A stretch of 10,358 bases of DNA, taken from NCBI GenBank assembly GCA_049600855.1, contig JBMYQA010000221.1, positions 1-10,358 on the forward strand, written 5' to 3'. This document shows, one piece after another, positions 1 to 7,409 of the stretch. Below the pieces are notes generated by a model, which was given only the letters and a program-made list of their open reading frames with translations, was not told where the DNA came from and searched no databases. Source of the stretch: JBMYQA01 sp049600855. GTDB taxonomy: Bacteria; Bacteroidota; Bacteroidia; Cytophagales; Flammeovirgaceae. The position numbers and the translations under genes are program-made. How positions within the stretch are numbered: position 1 is the first letter of the stretch; the number at the start of each line of letters is the position of its first letter.

Positions 1-680
1 GCGTCTTCCATTTCTTTTAATATTTCGCTTTCTGCTCTTATTCTGCTAATGGTGTGTTGAACATTGCGTTCACATACTTCATGAACAAATGCGGCATTTT
101 TTGATGTTCTTTCCCCGTCATATTCAACAGCTGCTACAGCAGGTTTGATTTTGGCAAGCATAGGGGTGATGTTACCCAACTTGACATCATCTACAGCAGC
201 TTTTACCGCCCCACAATGTTCATGACCCATTACTAAAATTAGTTTGGAGCCTGAAACTTTACAGGCAAACTCCATGCTCCCCAAAATGTCTTCATTTACG
301 AAGTTACCAGCTACTCTTGCTACAAAAATATCGCCTATTCCCCGGTCAAAAACATCTTCAACAGGTACTCTACTATCCACACAAGAAAGGACTATGGCTT
401 TTGGGTATTGTGCCAAGGTACTTTTTCGGACTTGTTCAGAGTGATTTCTTGCTGTCAGATCATTGCGCATAAAACGACCATTACCCTCTTTAAAAGACTG
501 TATCACCATATCGGGAGTCAATGCATCTTGCTCTTCTTTGGTGAGTACTTCTTCCACTAAACCTACGCTTTGCTCTACTTTTTCATCAGGCTTTTGTTCT
601 TGTATAGGTTGTTGATTACAAGAACAGAAAATGAGTATTGAACAGAATATTCCAATTAAGTTTATTCTAAATTGATTCAT
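1..680 (-). CDS. Beta-class carbonic anhydrase, exported lipoprotein, C-terminus cut by window edge
   Basis: It interconverts CO2 and bicarbonate using a zinc ion. The frame reads from ATG at 680 to the left edge without a stop (226 codons visible). The zinc and catalytic residues of beta-carbonic anhydrases are present: CVDSR gives Cys100 and the Asp102-Arg104 dyad, and GHEHCG gives His153 and Cys156. The segment between them (RGIGDIFVARVAGN, 113-126) is also typical. Residues 1-20 form a short signal peptide (Arg5, then a hydrophobic run) followed by FCS-Cys21, a plausible Bacteroidota lipobox. A Gln/Glu-rich tether (22-50) precedes the enzyme domain. The protein is therefore inferred to be lipidated and to act in the periplasm or at the outer membrane, unlike the cytoplasmic Can/CynT enzymes. 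From family size, roughly 10-30 residues are missing at the end. It is divergent from the AsmA gene. The enzyme call is secure; lipidation at Cys21 rather than Cys19 is a prediction. Confidence 0.95.
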   Translation of the reverse strand, partial: MNQFRINLIGIFCSILIFCSCNQQPIQEQKPDEKVEQSVGLVEEVLTKEEQDALTPDMVIQSFKEGNGRFMRNDLTARNHSEQVRKSTLAQYPKAIVLSCVDSRVPVEDVFDRGIGDIFVARVAGNFVNEDILGSMEFACKVSGSKLILVMGHEHCGAVKAAVDDVKLGNITPMLAKIKPAVAAVEYDGERTSKNAAFVHEVCERNVQHTISRIRAESEILKEMED

Positions 681-914
681 AGCTATTATATTTTAGTTCA
701 TTGTAAAACATTTAAGTATGTGGTTTATCGAAGTTATGTTCAAAAATTGTGTAAATATCACTTACTAGATTAACAAAAAAGGGAAAAGAGTGTTTGAGCC
801 GAGTCAGGAACAATCGTAATAAATACATGCGCTCGCAAGAACAATACAGGTTTAAGTTTGTTTAACATATGGATTACTATTCAACATATGCTTTTGGTGA
901 ATTAAATTGATGAT
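681..914. other. Divergent intergenic region between carbonic anhydrase and AsmA genes
   Basis: This 234-base AT-rich gap separates two genes transcribed away from each other, so it should hold both promoters. I found no convincing copy of the Bacteroidota -7 element TAnnTTTG on either strand, no strong hairpin and no small gene. The only structure seen is the pair of AACATATG octamers close to the AsmA start. Confidence 0.6.
864..890. repeat. Two AACATATG direct repeats upstream of the AsmA gene
   Basis: The octamer AACATATG occurs at 864-871 and again at 883-890, start to start 19 bases apart, and each copy contains the palindrome CATATG. The pair ends 24 bases before the AsmA start codon. 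About two helical turns between copies would suit a regulator bound on one face of the DNA, but an AT-rich region can produce such a pair by chance. No function is assigned. Confidence 0.3.
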
Positions 915-3900
915 ATGGGTATTCCACGATTTTTTAAACGCGCACTTTTTTGGAGACGATTTATATTTACGGTGTTGGTGATTCCAACCTTATTATTCAG
1001 TATTGCTGTTGGGATTATTTATGCCAAACAAGAAACGATTGTACAACACCTGTTAGAAACGCTGAATAAAGACTTTAGAGGAGAACTAGAAATCAGTGGT
1101 TCACATATTGAACCCTTTTTAAATTTTCCATACATTTCCATAGACCTAGAAGATGTGAAAGTCTATGAGACCAAAGCGGATCATTCGCAGGTGATTGCAG
1201 CAATTTCGGATGTGTTTCTTGGGTTTAACTTGTGGAATATTATCGGGGGGAATATCAAGATTAACGATATTAAACTAAGAAATGGTGATATCCACCTCAT
1301 TCAACACCTCGATGGGCTATTTAATATTGAAGTTGCCTTAACAAGTGAAGTAGATACAGCAGTGGAGGAGGGCGAAGAAGAGTTTCGGCTCAATCTGAGC
1401 CAGATCAAATGTGAAAATATCGCGGTTCACAAACGAAATGAAGCGAACGACCTTGTTGTGGATGTTTTGATTGATCATGCAAAAGCTAAATTCACCACTG
1501 AGCCTGAACATACGTATGTATTTTTTGATTCGCAGTTTCAACTGAGTTTGATTAAAAACGATGATACCACATTTATTAAACGCAAACATTTTGAAGTACA
1601 TACGAAGTTTGATTACCTCACATTGGAAGAAGTCCTGAAGATTCAGCCAACTACGATCCAGTTAGAGCATTCGGAATTTGCTTTAGAGGGCAGTATCAAT
1701 TTTAAGGATGATCTGTTTCTCGATCTGTTGCTGAGTGGAAATAAAGATAATTTTGATCTCGCAATTGCCATGGCTCCCGCAGAATTGATACCTGTGTTAA
1801 AGCGCTATCAAAATAAGGGGACTATCTTCTTTGAAGCAAGGGTAAAAGGAAAGTCAATTCATGGGCACCAACCTGCGATCAATGCGAAGTTTGGTTGTGA
1901 AAATGGTTTTTTGAAAAATCGAATCAAAAATAAGGTAGTTGATGAATTAAACTTTGTGGGTTCGTTTACCAATGGTGCGAAGCGAAATCCATCTACCATG
2001 GAGCTACACATACAGGATTTCACCGCTCATCCTGAGTCGGGAAATGTAACGGCGAGCCTCTCAGTTATTAATTTTAACGATCCTGAGATTGAATTTCAGT
2101 TGAACTCTTCGCTTGATCTGGAGTTTTTAGCTGCCTTCTTTAATTTAACGGAAATCAGTGATATGAGCGGTAGCATTGACCTTCAGATGAATTTTCATGA
2201 TATTGTGAACATCGACTCCCCACAGCATGTCATTGAAAAGTTAAATGAAAGTTACTATACTAAACTTCAAGTGCAAGATTTAACTTTCAAGTACGATACG
2301 AACAGCCTTCCACTACATGATTTGGATTTATTGATTGAAGTGAATGGTCATCAAGCGGAGATCAAACATTGCGATTTGAAAGTAGGCAAGTCAGATCTTT
2401 CCATACAAGGACAGATCAGTGACTTGCCAGCAGTGCTGCATCATACCGATGTGGAAGTAGAGACCAAACTAGACTTAAAGAGCAATTTTTTGGATGTATA
2501 CGAACTTACGGGTGCAGACTCCAATGCAGTGGATGAGCAAATCAAGAATCTTTCGCTCGGTTTGCGTTTTAAAAGTTCGGCAAAGGCCATCACGGAATCA
2601 CCTAATCTTCCTGTCGGAGAGTTTTTTATTGAAAAATTGAATGCCAATCTCCAGCATTATCCGCATGCATTGCATGATTTTTATGCAGATATTTTGATTG
2701 ATGATGATACACTGACCATCGTTGATTTTAAAGGGATGATTGACGAAAGTGATTTCTCATTTTCAGGGGAAGTTAAGCACTATGAGTTATGGTTAAAGGA
2801 GGTGAAAAATGGGGATACAGAAGTAGATTTTGACTTTGTTTCCTCCAAGTTACGGCTCGAAGATTTATTAGTGTATCAGGGCGAAAATTACGTTCCTAAA
2901 GAATATCGACATGAAGAATTGGAGGACTTTAAGTTTCATGGAAACTGCCAGATTCATTTTAAAGATACCTTACATTCTATTGACCTGCAACTCGATCGTT
3001 TTCAGGCTAAGATGAAGCTACATCCCCTTAAGTTTGAAAAGTTTAATGGACGCATTCATTATGAAGATGAACACCTAATTGTAGAAGATTTTTCTGGCCA
3101 ATTGGGGCGCTCCGATTTTAAAACCACCTTACACTATTATTTAGGGCAAGATGATGCAATTAAAAAAAGGGATAACCACTTTGCATTGGTATCGAAATAC
3201 CTCGATGTAGATAAACTTATTGATTATAACCCAAGACCCATTGAGCAGCCGGTGAACCATGATTCGGCCTTTAATATTTATACTTTGCCATTCACAGACA
3301 TGACGTTTGATATAGATATTAATCAACTGAATTATCACCAACATCTGATCAATGATATCCATGCGCGTTTGCGGATTAATCCAACTCATTACTTGTACAT
3401 TGATACGCTTCGGTTAAACACAGCAGGAGGAAGCATCGCTATGAATGGCTACTTCAATGGTTCTGATCCCGACATGATTTATTTTAATCCTGACATGTAT
3501 GTGAATAAAGTCGATTTAGATCAACTGTTATTAAAGTTTGATAATTTTGGCCAAGATCATTTGGTATCGGAAAATCTTCATGGAGAGTTTACGGGGCATA
3601 TCACGGGAAAAATACGGATGCATGCCGATTTGGTTCCAAAAATTGATGATTCTGAAATTCACATTGATGCCCATGTGGAAAATGGTCGGTTAGAAAACTT
3701 TAAGATGTTAGAGTCGTTTTCGGATTACTTTAAGAATAAAAACTTTCGAAAGGTCATTTTTGATACCTTGGAAAACCACGTGGATATTGTCAATGGAGTC
3801 ATGACCATTCCTAACATGACGGTGAATACTTCGCTAGGGTTTATGGAAATTTCGGGTACACAAGATGCAGATTTTAATTATGAATACTACATGCGCATCC

Positions 3901-4085
3901 CATGGAAGCTCGTGACTCAATCTGTGGCCAGCAAGCTCTTTGGAAAGAAAAAGCAAGAGGTCGATCCAGAGCGCGTAGATGAGATTCAATATGGGACAGA
4001 AAAGACCAAGTATGTCAATGTCATTATTAAAGGTAATTTAGAGGATTATACGATCAAGCTGGGTAAGAAAAAGAAGAAGCCTTGA
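915..4085 (+). CDS. AsmA family protein, inner-membrane anchored periplasmic protein
   Basis: A 1056-residue protein of the AsmA-like family, whose proteobacterial members (AsmA, TamB, YhdP, YdbH) are envelope proteins; several act as bridges carrying phospholipid to the outer membrane. The N-terminus has a basic stretch (RFFKR, FWRR) and one membrane helix at about 15-37, then the typical family entry segment near 50-85 (LNKDFRGELEISG, PFLNFPYISIDLEDV). The rest is alternating beta-rich sequence without further membrane helices. Related segments recur near residues 471-505, 594-625 and 711-743, each with a G/E-[KR/S]-S-D motif. The AsmA-like C-terminal region lies near 920-990 (NGRLENFKML, then VNGVMTIPNMTVNTSLG). 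The end is strongly basic (GKKKKKP). ATG 915 is chosen because it directly precedes the signal anchor; the ATG at 910 is in another frame. There is no clear Shine-Dalgarno. It stands alone on the plus strand, divergent from the carbonic anhydrase and convergent with the CPBP protease gene. A lipid-transport role is inferred from the family. Confidence 0.9.
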   Translation: MGIPRFFKRALFWRRFIFTVLVIPTLLFSIAVGIIYAKQETIVQHLLETLNKDFRGELEISGSHIEPFLNFPYISIDLEDVKVYETKADHSQVIAAISDVFLGFNLWNIIGGNIKINDIKLRNGDIHLIQHLDGLFNIEVALTSEVDTAVEEGEEEFRLNLSQIKCENIAVHKRNEANDLVVDVLIDHAKAKFTTEPEHTYVFFDSQFQLSLIKNDDTTFIKRKHFEVHTKFDYLTLEEVLKIQPTTIQLEHSEFALEGSINFKDDLFLDLLLSGNKDNFDLAIAMAPAELIPVLKRYQNKGTIFFEARVKGKSIHGHQPAINAKFGCENGFLKNRIKNKVVDELNFVGSFTNGAKRNPSTMELHIQDFTAHPESGNVTASLSVINFNDPEIEFQLNSSLDLEFLAAFFNLTEISDMSGSIDLQMNFHDIVNIDSPQHVIEKLNESYYTKLQVQDLTFKYDTNSLPLHDLDLLIEVNGHQAEIKHCDLKVGKSDLSIQGQISDLPAVLHHTDVEVETKLDLKSNFLDVYELTGADSNAVDEQIKNLSLGLRFKSSAKAITESPNLPVGEFFIEKLNANLQHYPHALHDFYADILIDDDTLTIVDFKGMIDESDFSFSGEVKHYELWLKEVKNGDTEVDFDFVSSKLRLEDLLVYQGENYVPKEYRHEELEDFKFHGNCQIHFKDTLHSIDLQLDRFQAKMKLHPLKFEKFNGRIHYEDEHLIVEDFSGQLGRSDFKTTLHYYLGQDDAIKKRDNHFALVSKYLDVDKLIDYNPRPIEQPVNHDSAFNIYTLPFTDMTFDIDINQLNYHQHLINDIHARLRINPTHYLYIDTLRLNTAGGSIAMNGYFNGSDPDMIYFNPDMYVNKVDLDQLLLKFDNFGQDHLVSENLHGEFTGHITGKIRMHADLVPKIDDSEIHIDAHVENGRLENFKMLESFSDYFKNKNFRKVIFDTLENHVDIVNGVMTIPNMTVNTSLGFMEISGTQDADFNYEYYMRIPWKLVTQSVASKLFGKKKQEVDPERVDEIQYGTEKTKYVNVIIKGNLEDYTIKLGKKKKKP

Positions 4086-4122
4086 TTGGTTAGAGTGGGG
4101 GAGGATTCTTTTAGGTACAATA

Positions 4123-4872
4123 CTACAACAAATAGAAAATACAGTAAATCATCCCTAAATTAAATCCTGCATGGCATAACACGGCACCCCATATTGAGTT
4201 TGCTAGTTGTTTCATCTTAAAAAATAGAAGACTGACTACAAACATGCCCAATACCCAAATCAGGGTAGGGAGTAAATAGAAGTCCCATTGGTTGTTTACG
4301 AATACCAATCCAAAATGGGAAATATGTGTTAATGCAAAAGCGAGGCTATCAATCAAAGATGCGTTGTGAGCGCCAATGGATTTCGCAAAACTGCCGTGAA
4401 CAATTCCTCGGAAGAAAAACTCTTCACCAATGGGACTAAACGTCATGCCTGTAATTGCCATAATGATGAACATGATTTGCTTATCCTGCGCAGCGATGGA
4501 TTCAGGAATATTGTAGGATTTCCCAATATATACATACCAATTCTCGTAAGAATTCCCAAATAAACCAATGCCCAGGAAATGGAGCAAAAGACTGAAAGCA
4601 AGACCTAAAATCAGCGCATAAGCTAATACGTGAAATTGCTTTGTTTTCTTTATGCCGATTTTTTGTAATCCATGCCTATTGAGAAATAGAAAGGGGATCA
4701 ACGCAGAAATAAACATGATTAAGCCAATGAAACTGTAGTTCCCCGTTTCGTTAGCTTTAAGGACTAATACGAAACGCGGAATACAAATCAGCAACAATAA
4801 GCATAACCCAAATTTCCAATTCAGGCTAAAATAGCGACTCCAAAAACTTCTTAATTCCCCCTTCATGCTCAT
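4123..4872 (-). CDS. CPBP family intramembrane glutamic endopeptidase (CAAX/Abi-type)
   Basis: A 249-residue polytopic membrane protein with all three motifs of the CPBP (CAAX protease and bacteriocin-processing) family: EExxxR at Glu150-Glu151 to Arg155, FxxxH at Phe179 to His183, and HxxxN at His234 to Asn238. In the related eukaryotic Rce1 the glutamate and histidine/asparagine side chains form the active site inside the membrane. Hydrophobic segments are visible near 20-38, 47-65, 82-105, 131-147, 173-192, 199-217 and 227-248. Bacterial members are involved in bacteriocin maturation or self-immunity, or have no known substrate; nothing here identifies one. The gene is the distal partner of the DUF4386 gene, starting 7 bases after its stop, with an unusually good ribosome site (AGGAAA). 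The second ATG (4866, third codon) is a possible alternative start, but the first is better spaced. It converges with the AsmA gene across a 37-base gap in which I see no terminator hairpin. Confidence 0.93.
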   Translation of the reverse strand: MSMKGELRSFWSRYFSLNWKFGLCLLLLICIPRFVLVLKANETGNYSFIGLIMFISALIPFLFLNRHGLQKIGIKKTKQFHVLAYALILGLAFSLLLHFLGIGLFGNSYENWYVYIGKSYNIPESIAAQDKQIMFIIMAITGMTFSPIGEEFFFRGIVHGSFAKSIGAHNASLIDSLAFALTHISHFGLVFVNNQWDFYLLPTLIWVLGMFVVSLLFFKMKQLANSIWGAVLCHAGFNLGMIYCIFYLL

Positions 4873-4875
4873 ATG

Positions 4876-4881
4876 TTTCCT
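4876..4881 (-). promoter_or_regulatory. Shine-Dalgarno-like site overlapping the upstream stop codon
   Basis: Read on the minus strand, the junction is TAGGAAACATATG: the TAG stop of the DUF4386 gene, then the ATG of the CPBP gene. AGGAAA shares its first two bases with the stop codon and sits a few bases before the start. Most starts in this window lack a purine-rich site, so this one supports ATG 4872 as the start and suggests coupled translation of the two membrane proteins. Confidence 0.6.
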
Positions 4882-5554
4882 AGTATGTGTATTCCGATTT
4901 TAACCCCTTTGTTAGCAACCAAATCGCCAAAACTAATTCCTGTAATACCAACGGGATGGTCATGGTAATATACGCCGTTGAGATCACATCCACCACTTGA
5001 AATAGAATTAAAAAACTAGCGAATATAATCAGCACATTTCCAAGTATTCCCCATACAGACAACCACTTTGGAATTTGTTTCCCGCTAAAAAAGATATAGT
5101 ATAAGAAAAAATTTCCTAATCCAGTTGCTACCATCACACCTAAATGATTCGTTAAATCTCTCATCATTTTCAACAACGCACCCAGGTGCTCAAAGTAAAG
5201 CAACTGATCTTCCGCAGCATTCAAATAACTTTGGCTAAGGTAGATAAACAATGGGAGTAAAATCACCCCGAAAATTTGAAAAGCCCCCGCAATTAGTCGA
5301 AAACCTACAAAGCCCATTGCACTACTTTCGTTATACAGTTTAAGGGGTTTAAATAACAGTAGTGCAAACCCAATGTAGATCGGAACCAATAGAAATTGAA
5401 AGAAGGCTCCTGCCAACACTTGATGGCGATTAGGATATACTTCTTTGAGGTATTCAGGATCTTCCACGGCAGGAACCACACTCATTATTCCTGCAACCAT
5501 TCCCGTGAGGATTAAAACTCCAGCAATTCTTGCAATCCGTTTAGTTGAATCCAT
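4880..5554 (-). CDS. DUF4386 domain-containing six-helix membrane protein
   Basis: A 224-residue protein recognised as the DUF4386 family by its opening (MDSTKRIARIAG), the GFRLIAGAFQIFG segment (84-96) and the GNFFLYYIFFSGKQIPKWLS segment (148-166), where a helix is followed by a conserved polar turn before the next helix. Six hydrophobic segments are visible near 9-30, 46-68, 84-106, 138-157, 164-187 and 192-215, spanning nearly the whole protein; no catalytic or ligand-binding motif is evident. The biochemical function of the family is not known to me, and none is assigned. The length is normal for the family and the gene looks intact. It lies 7 bases upstream of the CPBP protease gene in the same direction, so they are very probably co-transcribed. 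The 108-base gap from the thioredoxin gene upstream could hold its own promoter or simply be an intra-operon spacer; it includes the 10-base palindrome TTTTCGAAAA at 5629-5638. Confidence 0.88.
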   Translation of the reverse strand: MDSTKRIARIAGVLILTGMVAGIMSVVPAVEDPEYLKEVYPNRHQVLAGAFFQFLLVPIYIGFALLLFKPLKLYNESSAMGFVGFRLIAGAFQIFGVILLPLFIYLSQSYLNAAEDQLLYFEHLGALLKMMRDLTNHLGVMVATGLGNFFLYYIFFSGKQIPKWLSVWGILGNVLIIFASFLILFQVVDVISTAYITMTIPLVLQELVLAIWLLTKGLKSEYTY

Positions 5555-5662
5555 GCGTTATGGTAGTTTTTGATGCTACAAAATGAGGCATTACAGTATA
5601 TTTAGTATGGGTGGCAAATTACTACTGTTTTTCGAAAAGCATGTAATCGGATGTGCTCAATG

Positions 5663-7051
5663 TTACAAGCTACTCAATAATTTAGAAAGGTATGGTGCTG
5701 TTTTTGGATTAGAAGGCCTGTAAAAGTAGGCATCAATCACTTTTCCAGTAGGATCAATTAAGGCATAATGTGGTATTCCTAAATAATAAGCATTTACATA
5801 AAGCAACGTTATAAAAGCATCATCCAAATCATCTTTGTCAGGATAGCCTTGGAATGGAGAAAATAATTGCAGGTTATGCAACTCTTTTTCTGCAACCATT
5901 TCTTTCCACTTTTCTTTTGCTTTCAGCTGATCAATACTAATTCCAATAAATTCGATATTGTCATTTTTGAATTGCGCTTCGAGCTTTTTCAGGTGAGGAA
6001 ATTCCTTGATGCAATTCGCACACCAAGTAGCCCAAAAATCCACGTATACGTATTTGCCCTGCAAACTTTTCAGTGAAACCATTTTCCCATTTACATCTTC
6101 ATAGGTAAAATCGGCCTGTTTACCTGCTGCCTCATTGAACTTATGATACAGGTTAAAAATAGGATAGCCGATACTATCTGCAGGCTGTTGCTTGTTGATA
6201 AATGACTCAATAGTTGCGGCTTTGGCAAAATCATCTTCCGCAAATTGTAGCTCTTTGTGCAGCGCACTCGCCAAGCTTTCCAGAAAATGCGTTTTGAAGT
6301 TGGGGTGATTAATACTATTGTAATAGTTGTTTAAAGTGGCATCATCAACTCGGTTTTGTGCAACCAGTATCCTTGCAACTACAGAAATGAAATTCTTGCT
6401 ATTGTTTAATTCGGAAGTATCATCAATATCGGTAGACATCGTCTTATTTAGATCCGCTATAATGGATGGATCAGTGTCTGAATTAGTCTCTAGCATGATT
6501 CTGTCTAGGAGTAATTGATTAGCATACTTGTAGTCCAGTTCTTTTGATTCTGCTTGCACAAATTGCGGATTGGTTTCGATTTGCGTTAGCTCCTGTTTTA
6601 GCTTTTTAATGTAGTGATCGCGGAAATAATTGATCATACTTCCAGTTTGTTTGGTCTTATAATAATTCGTGTACCAGTCAAACTCGGGAGCATATTTTCT
6701 TTTTAGGTAATTATTTGCCGCAGCTCCTTTGCCAGAAAACGTGACTTCATCAGCTGCTAAATTGATAGAGAGATCGGTATTAGCAGTGAGGTACACGTGA
6801 ACGTTTTCTTCTCCGAAAATTAAATCATGATATCCATTCTTGAGCTTATTGAACTCGACAACGAATTCATTTTTTGATTTTACCACATTAATAGCTAAGC
6901 TATCTCCAAATTGATTGATGACCGCGAAATCTTGTTCGTTAAGATCGGAGCGATTATCGGCTACTTTTATGATGATTTTGGGCTTGTTGTCTGTACATCC
7001 ACAAAATAGTACTATGGCGAGCGCGAATATGATTTTGTTCTTAAAATTCAT
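5663..7051 (-). CDS. TlpA-type thioredoxin-fold disulfide reductase, lipoprotein
   Basis: A 462-residue exported thiol-disulfide oxidoreductase. Residues 1-18 are a signal peptide ending in the lipobox LFCG-Cys19, so the protein should be lipid-anchored outside the cytoplasm. Residues about 25-120 are a beta-rich N-terminal domain of the DUF4369-like kind common in Bacteroidota TlpA proteins, ending in FSGKGAAANNYL (105-116). Residues about 120-305 are helical and Lys/Glu/Asn-rich. The thioredoxin domain occupies about 312-462, with active site WCANC (Trp343, Cys344, Cys347) after YVYVDFWAT, and the cis-proline at Pro427 in LGIPHYALID. Such proteins keep periplasmic cysteines reduced, for example in cytochrome c maturation, or serve less defined redox roles; the partner here is unknown. 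ATG 7051 is supported by the signal peptide; no Shine-Dalgarno is seen. It is the first gene of the minus-strand cluster, with DUF4386 and CPBP genes following. Both redox cysteines are intact. Confidence 0.94.
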   Translation of the reverse strand: MNFKNKIIFALAIVLFCGCTDNKPKIIIKVADNRSDLNEQDFAVINQFGDSLAINVVKSKNEFVVEFNKLKNGYHDLIFGEENVHVYLTANTDLSINLAADEVTFSGKGAAANNYLKRKYAPEFDWYTNYYKTKQTGSMINYFRDHYIKKLKQELTQIETNPQFVQAESKELDYKYANQLLLDRIMLETNSDTDPSIIADLNKTMSTDIDDTSELNNSKNFISVVARILVAQNRVDDATLNNYYNSINHPNFKTHFLESLASALHKELQFAEDDFAKAATIESFINKQQPADSIGYPIFNLYHKFNEAAGKQADFTYEDVNGKMVSLKSLQGKYVYVDFWATWCANCIKEFPHLKKLEAQFKNDNIEFIGISIDQLKAKEKWKEMVAEKELHNLQLFSPFQGYPDKDDLDDAFITLLYVNAYYLGIPHYALIDPTGKVIDAYFYRPSNPKTAPYLSKLLSSL

Positions 7052-7409
7052 AGGATATAGTTTATTGGTTTAACATCAGATGTATCAATACACCTTACAG
7101 CTGTTGTGAAGTGCAACAATTGTACTAAAATCTCCTGTAGCTGTTATTTTACCTACATCATACGTCTTTTGCTGGATGACACATCCAATTTGTTTAAAGT
7201 ATTACTTCACTCAATTGATGATCGCATCCTCTTGTTTAGGTGGTGAGTTGTTGAGTTCATTTTTGCCTACTCATCGTACTGTAAGTGGTCTACTAATAAT
7301 TGAGTATTTTACGATAAGAACACCTCTATATTCAGCTTTTTTCATTGCTGCGGAACGATTTTTTGATATCTTGACTTAAGACATGATCGTAAAATAGCTA
7401 ATAGAACAA
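7052..7409. other. 358-base divergent intergenic region, no gene recognised
   Basis: It separates the minus-strand thioredoxin gene from the plus-strand TPR-CHAT gene, so promoters for both are expected here. Short open frames exist on both strands, for example a 67-codon plus-strand frame at 7176-7379, but none has a recognisable protein pattern or a ribosome site, and I do not call them. Small palindromes are present (ACAGCTGT near 7096-7104, ACAATTGT at 7115-7122). There is also a weak TGTTG/CAACA inverted repeat near 7101-7118. I found no clear TAnnTTTG promoter element and no terminator. Confidence 0.55.

Noticed and set aside
244..444. Plus-strand 66-codon open frame
   Set aside because: Antisense shadow of the carbonic anhydrase, whose active-site motifs are encoded on the other strand in the same bases.
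793..824. Possible promoter for the AsmA gene (TTTG, 20-base spacer, TAATAAAT)
   Set aside because: The -33-like TTTG and spacing are acceptable, but the second element agrees with TAnnTTTG only in its first two bases.
4086..4122. Bidirectional terminator between the convergent AsmA and CPBP genes
   Set aside because: The 37-base gap shows no inverted repeat with a credible stem or flanking T-run.
4123..4872. Phage-defence (abortive infection) role of the CPBP protein
   Set aside because: The old Abi label of this family is not evidence of defence, and no neighbouring gene is a known defence component.
5629..5638. Palindrome TTTTCGAAAA between the thioredoxin and DUF4386 genes
   Set aside because: The palindrome is short, AT-rich and single; it could occur by chance and has no loop, so it is not a terminator.
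7176..7379. Plus-strand 67-codon open frame in the intergenic region
   Set aside because: No ribosome site, no recognisable domain and no partner gene; base use does not stand out from noncoding sequence.
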